From contig NC_089990.1 of assembly GCF_036417845.1 (NCBI RefSeq), positions 3,670,001 to 3,734,000 of the forward strand: DNA of 64,000 bases, given 5' to 3'. The notes beneath the pieces were generated by a model. That model did not search any database. It was not told the DNA's origin and was given only the letters and a program-made list of their open reading frames with translations. The DNA comes from Apteryx mantelli. Its lineage: Eukaryota > Chordata > Aves > Apterygiformes > Apterygidae. Below are positions 1 to 9,709 of this stretch, in pieces. How positions within the stretch are numbered: the stretch's first letter is position 1; every line of letters starts with the position of its first letter. The translations under genes and the position numbers were made by a program.

Positions 1-2447
1 GACTCAGAAGTTTATAGGAAAGGGCAACGCATGCACTCACCCCCGGGCCACTGGTTCGAATCCTGCCTGCGCAGGCAGGGCGCTGTCAGGAGCGCACGAT
101 GGGCAAAGCAGGGTTAGAGCTTGCTGAGCCCCAGCTGGGCTTGCGCCTTTTCCCCGGGCATACCGAGCTCCCGGCTTTGCCGTCAAAGCCATAACCCTCC
201 GTCCAGGCTGGGACACAGCGCCGGTCTCCCGGGCTGAACTCATGCCAGGAGGCAGCAATGTGCCCGCGCTTGGGTTGGCAGCCAGCAGGAGCACAGCTCG
301 GGGCTGTCCGGTGTCGGGAAGCTGGACCTTAATCTTGGCTCGCAGAAAACCCAGCTTTGGAAGTACATCTCTGAGCTATGAGGGCCTGGTGCCGCTAATT
401 TGGAAGCAAACAAGCCAGAAATCCCTCCGGAGCCGGTGGGATTTCACTGGCACAAAAGCAGTCCCATGCCCTGCGATGCCGCTGGGCTGGTCGGGAGCAG
501 GTCCTGGGGCGCCGGAGTGGCAGAGCCCACCTGCTCCCGGAGGGGACGAGGGAGTTTGGGGCGAGGGCAGCTGATCCAAGCACTTCTGGCAGCGACTCAA
601 CGCTCCAGGTCCCCACGGACTTCCTACCCCGAGAGCAGCTGCGGCCGAGGCGGGGAGACAAGTTCCTGGCGCCTTCGATCCGCATTGTTAGCCGGACTAT
701 CGGTTCATCTCGCGGAGCCGGGGGACAGCCAAGGTAAACAGCCCGCGCCGCTGCGGCACTCCGGGACCGTCTGGTCCCGCTTGGCCACGGGCTCTGAGCC
801 CTGGTCGAGACCCCGCGGCCTCGGAGGACGCGGTGTTCCCGGCACTGACCCTGCCGGCGCCGGCACCTGCCGCGGGCCAGGAGTGCCGGGGCGTGCCTGA
901 TCGCTTGGAAGGAAGAGGAGGAATCGAAACCGAGGGGACCACGTAAGCGGCTCTGGTGCATCGTAGCCCGTTCATTCATCAGAGCCTTCCACACGCACGC
1001 CGGCAAAAACACAGGGCGCGTAAAGGGGTTTCAGAAGACCTCCGAGGAGGTGCACCCTCGTGGGCTACCCCCTCTTGCCCATCTGCATCTGCGGCGGCTG
1101 TTACGGGGTGCAAGGAGGGAGGGAGAAAGGGCCGAGCACAAGATACCGTGCGGTCGTGCAGCCCCGAGGGAGGATAAAAACGGTGTAGAGGGGATCGTGA
1201 GGTTGGAACGGTGGGAGACCAGCGACGGGAGCGGGCAGCCACGAAAACCACTGCTAAAACCAAGAGCTTTGGAGTTTGAGCCTCCGCAGCCCCGAGGTCG
1301 GAGTCACATGCTGTTGCAGATGCTCCGCTCATCCCTAGGGCAGATCCAGCTCCGTGAGTCAGTCCCGTGTCAGCAACGGCGCACGCGTGTGTCATTAAAG
1401 AAATGTCAAGCCAAGGGGCCAAATTAACAGCCTGGGTAACCTCAGCTCCACCACATCCTAATATATTTGAGCGCAACGTTAGGGATATGGGGGGTGCCGG
1501 ATACGGTTTCCCGGAGCCTGGCTCCTAGCTGCTCGGCACGGCTCCTCGCCGCTCGAGCCGAGACGGAGCTGCAGGCCGCTCTCGGCTGCGGCAGCGCTGG
1601 GCCAGCGCCTCCCCGCTCGCAGCCTGCTGCCGGGGATGCGGCGCCCGGGGAAGGGGCTGCTCCGCACAGCTTGAAGCGCAGGGGAGTCAGCGGCCCGTCT
1701 CTGCTCCCTGCGGCTAGCTCGCACCGGCACGCGTCCGAGCCAGCTGTGCGTTTCCGAACAACGCCAGCCCGACGCCGAGCGGTGCCACCGCCACCTTTTT
1801 CCATTTCCCGCTCGCAGAGGTCCTGCCCGGATCACGAAGACGGGCAACCACCGCACCTCCGCCCTCCCCGGCTTGCGTGCAGGCATCAGTACGTGCCAAA
1901 ACACTAGAAACTACGGTCATTCCCTAAGGGGGAAACATCAGCCCAAGCAACGTAACGTGGGCAAAGATACAAAGGGCGAAGAGCCGGGTCTCCCGCGGGG
2001 CCGGCGCAGCGGGGCCGCGAGCTAGGGCAGGGCAGCACGGACGCTGCCTCCCCACCGGCGTCCCCGAAAGCAGCGCGGACGCGGAGCGGGGAGCTGCGCA
2101 GAGGGGAAAACGCAGGCTGGAGAACCGGCTCTTGACCCCGGCTACAGCGTTTAAAGGTCACTGACAAACAGCTATAACAAAGCAGTGCCAGGCGGCAGGG
2201 ACAGCAGAGACCGCAGCTCTCGCTGCGGATTTATCCCACGCGCACTGCAAGGGATTGCACTTAGTGACTCCCCATCGCACGGAAACCTCCGTCCCCTGCC
2301 CGGCCAGCAGCCCAACGCGCCCACCGCCCGCCCAGGCGCCGCTTCGCCCTGCCACCCGCGCTCGGGCACCGTCGCTTCCCGGGGCCCGGCGAGGCGGCGG
2401 CATTCGCAGCGTGCCGGCTGCCGGAATCGCAGCAGCGAGAGCGTTAC
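1..2447 (-). other. F8: Start of F8 intron 1
   Basis: This stretch follows the splice donor of F8 exon 1 on the minus strand, so it is the 5' part of F8 intron 1. I looked for the second exon, which in human F8 encodes the segment leading into the first A-domain strands, and did not find it. It therefore lies beyond the left edge of the window. The sequence is GC-rich near the promoter and shows no convincing exon, RNA gene or repeat. Short open frames on both strands are what high GC content produces by chance. Confidence 0.6.
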
Positions 2448-2596
2448 CCTGCCGGCGCCTGCAGCGTGGGGAGCAGGTCGCTGTGCACGTAGTCCCAGGC
2501 GGTCTCCGCCGCGGCGATGTAGTATCTTCGGATGCTGCCGGCACTCTCCTCGAGCAGGCAGAGGAGCACGAGGCAGCACAGGGCTCCGGCCAGCAT
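2448..2596 (-). CDS. F8: Coagulation factor VIII, exon 1 (partial gene)
   Basis: Factor VIII is the secreted, multi-copper-oxidase-like cofactor of factor IXa in the clotting cascade. The exon starts at ATG 2596-2594 and encodes 49 codons plus two bases, ending at a GTAACG donor. Residues 1-20 form a hydrophobic, Cys/Leu-rich signal peptide. It is followed by IRRYYIAAAETAWDYVHSDL, which aligns with the recalled human mature N-terminus (RRYYLGAVELSWDYMQSDL). The human exon 1 coding part is 143 nt and this one is 149 nt, and both end in phase 2. The gene reads leftwards out of the window and is divergent from FUNDC2, the same head-to-head arrangement as at human Xq28. Only the first exon is present here. 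The identification rests on the short N-terminal match, the exon phase and synteny, which agree. Confidence 0.88.
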
Positions 2597-2682
2597 CGCG
2601 CCTGTGGGCTGGGAACCTCCGCAGCTTCCGAAGGAAAAAATGAAAAGAGAGAGAAGAGGAAGGAAAGAGAAGAGAAAAGACG

Positions 2683-2688
2683 TTTATC
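2683..2688 (-). promoter_or_regulatory. F8: GATAAA TATA-like box of F8
   Basis: GATAAA reads on the minus strand about 90 bases upstream of the F8 start codon. The human F8 promoter is known to use a GATAAA variant TATA element. Between this site and the ATG lies a long pyrimidine-rich tract (minus strand) that would form the 5' UTR, with a predicted start about 30 bases downstream of the box. The function is inferred from position and the human parallel. Confidence 0.45.
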
Positions 2689-2699
2689 GTCTCATCCAG

Positions 2700-5600
2700 C
2701 TGTCGTAATCCACAGGAGAAAATGATTTAAAGCCAGCACCCACTGGCTCAGTCACAGCGCTGGAAAGTTTCCCGAAGGCAGCAGGAGAGGAGCCGCTCGC
2801 GCGGGTTAACGCCAAGAGGAGCGTGTGCGTGACGGGCTCTCCCTCTCGGGTGCCAGTGACAGGAGGAGAGGAAAAAACAAAGGGAAAGGGAGGGCAAAGG
2901 CAGCTCGGAGCCGGGCCGCGCTGCAGGATCCAGCTGCAGGGGCTGGCTCGGCGTCCTGGCCCGCGGCCGCCAGCGAGGTGAGGAAAGGGAGGGTTGCAGA
3001 GGAAGGGGAATTTAGGTGCGGCCTCTGCCTGGTCCCACCTTCCCTCCGGCTGCACGGCGGTGGGGGGGGGGGGGGGGGGGAAGGACAAGAGCGATCGGAG
3101 GCCGGTTCCCTTCCCCGGCCGGAGCTGCCTGCACTGGTTCCCGCACGGCAGCAGCGGGGAGCTGAGCGGCTCCCACCCCGCAGGGCTGCGGGAGCCGGAG
3201 GCCAACTTCCATCCCCGCGAGCTCTTGCAGCTCAAGGAAAGGCCGGTTTCGGGGAACCTTCACCTTCCCAGCGCTCAGCATCCGTGCACAGGGCAGGCAA
3301 CGGCGGCCGGAGGCCGAGCTGCTGCCGGCAGGCAAAGCCTGAGAGCAGCCAGGATGCGCAGGTGCGGGAATAGCTCCGGGCGGGCAGCCCCATCCCCGGG
3401 ACTGCTGCACCCCGAGCGGGGACGCTTCAGCCACGCGACCCCACGTCCAAGCGCCCGGAGCAGCAGGAGGCTCCTCGGGGGGAGGCTGCGGCACGGAGGC
3501 CCCCGCTCCGCTTCACCCACTGCCCCTCCGCAGGGCGGCTCGGAGCCGGCTCGCCGAAACACTTTTTTTTGCAAATTGCCCCCTGTTTGGAAATTTGCCT
3601 CTCTCGGGTCTTCTGTTTTTCTTTTTAAACAGCTAGGAAATCCCCCCCCCCCATGGCTGCGTGCACGGGGGCTCGTGCACACACGCACGCCCGCGCCCGG
3701 CGCTCTCGCTCTTGCAGGAAGACGGGGAGGAACGCCCTGCGCCCTCTTGGCGCCCGCCGGCCCAGCGCGGCGGCGAAACGTCCCGTAAATCACGCCGCCG
3801 GGCACGGGGAGCCGCGAGCCCCCCGCCGCCGGGGAAACTCGGTCACGGCGTGCGCGAAAGCATCCGCGTGGCGGGATGCGGCGCAGGGGTGGAGGCGACG
3901 GGGACGTTTCGGGGTCCGGGATGTGAATCCTTTGCCCGGAGCAGTGAAAGGTCTCCCCCCACCCCATTCCCTAGGTCAGCCCCTGGCCCACGGTGGGGGG
4001 GGGGGAAAAACACCCAAGGGCGGCTCCGTCTTGCCAGGGCTCCCACGGTGGCGAGGAAGGGCCGGGGGACTCCCCCTCGGGGCCGGGTAAAACCCCCGGC
4101 GGCGAGGGGCTGCCCGCCGCTGCTCCGCGGAGAGGGACCGCAGCCGCCCGGGGCCGCGGCGGGAAGCCTCATCCCCCCCCCTCCGGCTCCGGAGGAGGAG
4201 GAGGAGGAGGAGGAGGAGGCGCGACAGCAGCCAGAAACACGTTTCCTCAAGCGCGGGCACCGTGCCGGCGCCTCCTTTCACGCCCGGCCCCGGGGGCTCC
4301 CTGTCATCGCGAGGAAGATGAGCAACGACCGCGCCGTGGTTCCCAGCGGCCGCGGTGCGGCAGGAGCAGGGATGCCCTGGCAGGAATGCGGGCAGTGCTT
4401 CCCGCGGGAAGAGCCACCGGCCCCGGCTTGCTCATGGGGGTGCCAGGCTGCTGCCGGTGCCGGGCGGGGGGGGGGGGAAAGGGGGATCCAGGTGCAGCTT
4501 CCCAAGTCTGCCACCTGTTTCCCGTATAACACGGACATGGCTTTATTCCCGTCACGCCGCTCGGGAATGTCCCGCTGCCACGGGATCATGCTCATCAGGA
4601 AAGGCTGGAAAAGGTGGTTTTTCCCAGAAAACACCAGCCAGGAAAGAAAAAAAAAACCCCAACCTGCTGCGGGGGCGACGGCAGGCGCCTGGGCGGATCG
4701 GGGCGCCCGCAGAGAGGGACGCCCGGGGTGTTGCGTGCCGGCGCGGCCGCCTTGCTCGCCCGGCCGCCCCAGCTGGCGGGGAGGTTCCCCCATCGCCGCA
4801 CCGAGGAGCGAAGGCCAGGTCCCCCCTTAAACCCCCTCCCGGACAAGGGCAGGGAAGCCGCCTGTGGCGGCCGGAGCGTTCGCTCGGCGCGGAGCCCGGG
4901 CTGCCCTGCAAACGGGCCGGGCGGGAGCCACGTGCCGGCAGCAAACGCCACCGGTTTCCCTGAATCGTGCGGGGCTCCGCTCGGCGCTGGGGCGGGCAGA
5001 AATGACTCAGAGCGAGGTGAGCAGCGTCTAATCGCTCCTGGGACTTTCTGCGTGCGTGTGCGCGCGCGACAGAGAGAGAAGAGGGTGACTCACGGCAGCT
5101 TCTTGGGAATACGGAGCGTTTCGGCAGCGGCGGCCGCCCACGGGGCACTCGCCGGCCCGACTCCTCGGCCAGGCTCTCCCGGGCCAGGCCGGTGCATCTC
5201 CCACCCGCATCCCAGCTGGAACCATCCCCCAGGAGGAGGGCAGCCGGCCCCGGCTCTGCACCTGCAGCACTGCCACGAACGCATGTGGCGGCTGGTTTCG
5301 GGGAGGCCGGGCGGCCCCATGGCGAACACCTCCCACCGCGCGCTCCCCTCCCGGCGCTTCCCCGCCAGCCCTCGGCGAAGGGAAGGCTGCAGGGGAGCCA
5401 GCTCCGTGGCCGGCTGCGAGGGCAGAGCTGCTTTAGGGGAGCCGCTTTTTGGGAACTGGCTCTGGAAGACAAAAATCGAGCAACCAACCAACTGGCCAAA
5501 CCACCCTCCCTCCCCGTCCTTTTGCTGCTGCACGGAGGTGAATCCCAGCAGAAGCAAATCCCACGTCCATCTGCAGGGGCAAAACTCCTTCCTGTTGAAG

Positions 5601-8600
5601 GAAGTGGCCTCGCAAGGGTCCCCAGCCCTGTCCCCCGCCCACCCCAGCCACCCCGGCATGCGGACAGGGTCGCTGCCCCACGGGGCACCGAGCCACCGGC
5701 AGCGCCACCCAGCAGCACCGATGGCACCAGCACAGCGAGGAGGCAGCAAAGCCAGCCGGGGACTTCCCCGTCCCCCAAGCACGTGGCAAGAAGCGCTGGC
5801 AGGGAGTGAGCCCCCCCTCCCCGAGCCCCCTCTCCACTCCTGCCCTCTCCTTTCCCTGCGGGAAGCGGGGCAGCGGAGCACTTCTCCCACCTCTCCTGTC
5901 GCAGGTGTCTCCAAGTGACTCAGGCAGGCAGCGGGAACGCAATGGCCGCGCTGCCAGCGAAGGGCTCCCGTGGGGCCGCGCTCGCCCCGTGGGGGCTGCA
6001 TTGGCCGGAGCCGGGCGGCATGAGCCTCCGGGGACGTTTCTCCGGCCGGAGGATGCTCCCCGCGGCCACTGGCTTCACCCAGCTATTGCTGAAGGAGCTC
6101 AGCTCCTCCGGTGCCAGGGCAGCCCGGGGAAAACCAGAGCAGCCTCCAGGCACACAAGCCCTTCACAAGTTGCCTAATTACCATGGCTGATTAAATTAAG
6201 CGGAGAGCAATCAGTCTCCCCTGGGCTGAGTTTGCAGGTAGCTATTGCTGGGTCAGGCCCGGAGGAGGGATGGTGGATGTCTGGGGTTTTTTTGGCCTTT
6301 CCTGCGCACCCAGCCCGGCTCATCTTCCTAGACGTCCCAGCGCGGTTTCCCTCCCTGCATCCCGTTGGGGATCTGGGCTGCCGTAGTGGGGAGCAAAGCC
6401 TTGTCCCACCACTGGCCCCGCAGCGCCTGTGTCCCCAGTGCGACGGGGCTGGTGGCTAGGGAGCTTCGCCCGGGGCTTGGCACGGCTCGCGCTCCAGGGG
6501 ACCCCGGCGCCCCGCACCGACGCAGCTCAGCAAGGAGGCTAAATTTAACGCGATTTTAATGTAGCTCCGCAGGGGGGCTGCTTAAAAGAAGCGCCGTCCC
6601 AGAAAAACCCTCTCCCGACCGTTGCTAAGAAAAAAAAAGCCCTGAAAGCAGAGAGCCGGAGCCAGCTCCTGCAGCCTGGGGCACCGCGGCAGATTCGCCT
6701 CCTCCACTGCCCCATGCCTGGGCTCGTCCCAGGCAAAGGGGCAGGAAAATTGTCGGCATCATAGGGGCAGATTATCGCGCGGTCGGCCGGGGCACGGCTA
6801 TATCACAACACAGAGGTAACACGCCGCTCCCTGCCCCTCCGTCTTTGCGAGGGAGCGTTTTTACGCTGCTTTTATAGCTGGCGAAACCGCTGCAGGGAAC
6901 AGCGTGGCTTGCCCGTGGTCACCTTGAAGGCAGCGGCAAGGCAGCGGGAAAGGCCTTTCCCACCAGGCAGCCTCCTTGGCGAGATTTGCATCCGTTCGCC
7001 GTCCGAAATGGGCACTCGGCCTCCGCGGGAGGGACGGCCCCGAGGGCTGCGCTGCCGGCCGGCCCGCGGCCTCCTCGCCTTGGGTTGCGAAACCCGAAAT
7101 GCCGGCCGCCGGCGGGGAGGGGAGCAGAAAGCCCCTTCCCTCGCCGCATGGAAGTGGGGGAAGGCTGGGAAAGAGCCAGCCGTGGCTGTGAAGTCCCCGC
7201 AGCGGCCGCGAGGGAGAAGAGCCGTCGCCCCCACAGAAAGCTGCCAAGCGGCACCGGAGCCCGAGCGCGTTTCGTTTCCAGAAAATGAGAAGAGCGAGCG
7301 CCGGAGAGAGAAACCCCGCTGAAAATCCCCGCGCTCTTGCTTTGACGCGGCTGAGCTGCACATTTCCTCCGCGGTGGCCTGCGGGCGGCCGCACGCCGGG
7401 GCTGTCCCCGCGCTGCTGCGTGACACCGGCGCGGATGTCCCGGCCGGGGGCAGGGGAATTCAGACGTCGCTCGGCGCCGGGCTAAAAGCAGCCGCGCCGC
7501 TGCCGCCTCGCCAGAGCGCCCGGGGCCGCCGGCGCCGCGGGGCTCCCGCAGCCCTTCCCCGCCACGGCCACGCGTGGATTTTACCCCCGAGCCTCCGGAG
7601 CAGCAGCTTGGGAGCCCCGGCGCTCCGGCTGCCCCCCGCAGCGGGAGGGCTTTCTCGGCGGACGCGGCCAGGTAGGGGCCCCGCCGGGGCGGCGGCGCGG
7701 GGCCGCTCCCGGTGCGCTCGCCCGGGCGCCGCGGGGGCTCCGCGGGGCGCGACGTCGCGGGGTCCCCTCGCCCCGCCGGCAGCCGCGGGGGCCGCTTCCT
7801 TCCCCCGGCGGAGAACGGCGCCGGGGGCCGGGGAACGGCGTTCGGCGCTCGTGTCGCTCCGGCCGAGCGGGGGCCCCGACGGCGGCAGGCTGCGCGGGGG
7901 CGGGGGGGGGGGGGGTCGAGGAGGGCAGAGCCAGCGGGAAAGCTGCGACCCCTCCGACCGGGGGAAACCGGGGAGCCGCCGCCGCCGCCGCCGCCGCGAC
8001 GGACGCGTTGCTGCGACGGGCACCCGCTTCGCCCGCGGCCCCCCCTCGCCCGCCGGCCTCCCCCTCTTCTCTCCCCAGGGGAAGCCGCTGCGCTCGCCGC
8101 CAGCCCACCCGGACGCCCGGCACGGACCAGGCGCCCTTGGCCGCTCAGTAGTCGGTGTAGGATCTGTCCGACACTCTCCAACAGCTACATCTGATTACTG
8201 GGTCACCAAAGGGCGCCCGCGCTGCGCCCGCGGGAGGACGCCGGGGACGGGGGAGCGCGGGGGGCCCCGAGGCCGAGCGACGGCCCGCGGCTCTGGCTGC
8301 TCCGTGGAGCGAACGGGCGAGCTTTCCCGGTGCTTGAGAGTGAATAAACCCTCGCAGAGCGCAGTCTCCTCCTCCGGGTGGTTATTAGAGCAAACGTCTC
8401 TTTGCGGCGCCCCTTCCCCGACTTCCCCCCCGCGGGGTTCCCGGGATGCGCCCGGAACCGGGCACCCGGCTCCCTCCGAGCCTCGCTGCCTGGGATCACG
8501 GGGTGCCGCCGGCCGGGAGCAGGGGCCTCCTCCGGCTCCAGCCCCTCCGGGCAGCGTGGGAAACCCACGGGAAGCCACCAGGGCACACGACACCAGGGCA

Positions 8601-9160
8601 CTTGCGAGTGGGACGCCTCAGACGGCAACGCGGCGCTCCCAGGCCGGCTCCGCAATCGCCTCCTCTAATCCCCAACAGGAGGTCTGAGCCCGGCTCCTGC
8701 TCCGGTTACCGTCTCTTCAGTGGCATTTATTTTATTTTATTTTATTTTTTTTGCCTCTTGCGGCTCAGCTTTTCCTGCCGCTCGGCTGCTCCCCGCACAG
8801 CCAAGTCCCCGGGCAGGGAGGATGTGGCTTTTCCCTGTTCTGCAAGAGCTCGAGTGAGCAACGGCTCAGAAATTTAAGTTGCGAGGGATGGCTGGTTCAA
8901 GGGAGACAAAACCACGCGTTCCTGCTGGGCGGGCATGTGGGGGGGCCGAATCGGCCGGGGGCAGGCAGTGGCGTGGGGGCAGCCCGGGTGTATCGCGTGG
9001 GACGCAGCACGGTGAGCTCCACGCCGGTGTCTCCGGCTCTGCCACGTGTCCCCTCCGACAGTGCACAGCCGAGCGAGGGATGCCCGTTTCAGAGGGAGCA
9101 AACCACAGTGGATGTTAGGAAGCTTTTAAGAGGCCCTTAAAGCCCCACTTCTCCCCTCGT
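2700..9160. other. GC-rich intergenic tract between F8 and FUNDC2
   Basis: More than 6 kb of very GC- and CpG-rich DNA separates the divergent F8 and FUNDC2 starts. It carries homopolymer and simple repeats: poly-G near 3062-3080 and 7898-7914, a GAG run at 4191-4219 and CCG runs near 7977-7995. Several frames stay open for 300-430 codons on both strands at once (for example 7374-8687 plus and 6919-8181 minus). Their composition is Arg/Pro/Gly/Ala-rich and I recognise no domain, so I treat them as by-products of GC content. Good donor-like sequences occur (for example CAG|GTAGGG at about 7670), so noncoding first exons are possible but not shown. Confidence 0.5.
4191..4219 (+). repeat. (GAG)n microsatellite
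   Basis: This is a run of about nine to ten GAG triplets in the F8-FUNDC2 intergenic CpG-rich tract. It is a simple repeat with no evidence of being translated. Confidence 0.85.
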
Positions 9161-9189
9161 CCTCGGTGCCATGGGCCCATCGATGCTGC

Positions 9190-9545
9190 GCTATGGCCCG
9201 TGCACGGCTGGTCTGTGCCCACGTGTGGCCTGTGCATGGCCGGTCCATGCCCACACGTGTGACCCATGCACAGCTGCTCTGTGCCCTCACACGTGGCCTG
9301 TGCACAGCTGCTCTGTGCCCACATGTGACCCGTGCACGGCCAGTCCATGCCCACGCGTGACCCGTGCATGGCCAGTCCGTGCCCATGCGTGATCCCAGCA
9401 TGTCCAGCCTGTGCCCACATGTGTGGCTTGTGCACAGCTGGTCCATGCCCACGCATGACCCGTGCATGCCCGGTCCGTGCCCACGCGTGACGCGTGCCCT
9501 GCCATGCCCGGTCCGTGCCCACGCCCGTGACGCGTGCACGGCCCC
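9190..9545 (+). repeat. Minisatellite, 32-34 bp unit, about 11 copies
   Basis: Imperfect tandem copies begin with GCCCACRYGTG and continue through a GTGCAYGGCC-like segment to GGTCCRT. Most units are 32 or 34 bases and one is 38. Nearly every copy carries an ACGTGT, ACGCGT or ACATGT core, so E-box-like CACGTG and related palindromes recur at the repeat period. The array ends about 165 bases upstream of the FUNDC2 start codon. The long Cys/His/Trp-rich open frames through it are products of the repeat. Confidence 0.85.
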
Positions 9546-9709
9546 CGCGACCACGTGACGCCCCCCCTCCCCCGCGAGGGCTTCCTCTCATCAATGAGCG
9601 GGGCCCGCGTGACGCGCCTGGGCGTGGCCACGTGGGGCGGGGGCGCCTGCGCGCGGGGGGTCACGTGCCCGCGGCGGCGGAGGCGGCGGGGCGGAGCGGA
9701 GCGGGCGCC

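Noticed and set aside
45-75. GGTTCGAATCC, a tRNA T-loop-like motif
   Set aside because: The flanking bases do not form the five-pair T stem, and no acceptor, D or anticodon arms can be drawn in the preceding 60 bases.
4990-5930. Three TGACTCA (AP-1-like) sites in the intergenic GC tract
   Set aside because: Seven-base motifs at this spacing are not unusual in 1 kb, and no clustered or palindromic arrangement supports an enhancer call.
6919-8687. Open frames of 420 and 437 codons on opposite strands
   Set aside because: They overlap each other, are Arg/Pro/Gly/Ala-rich and lie in CpG-extreme DNA where stop codons are rare. No family resemblance or splice logic supports them.
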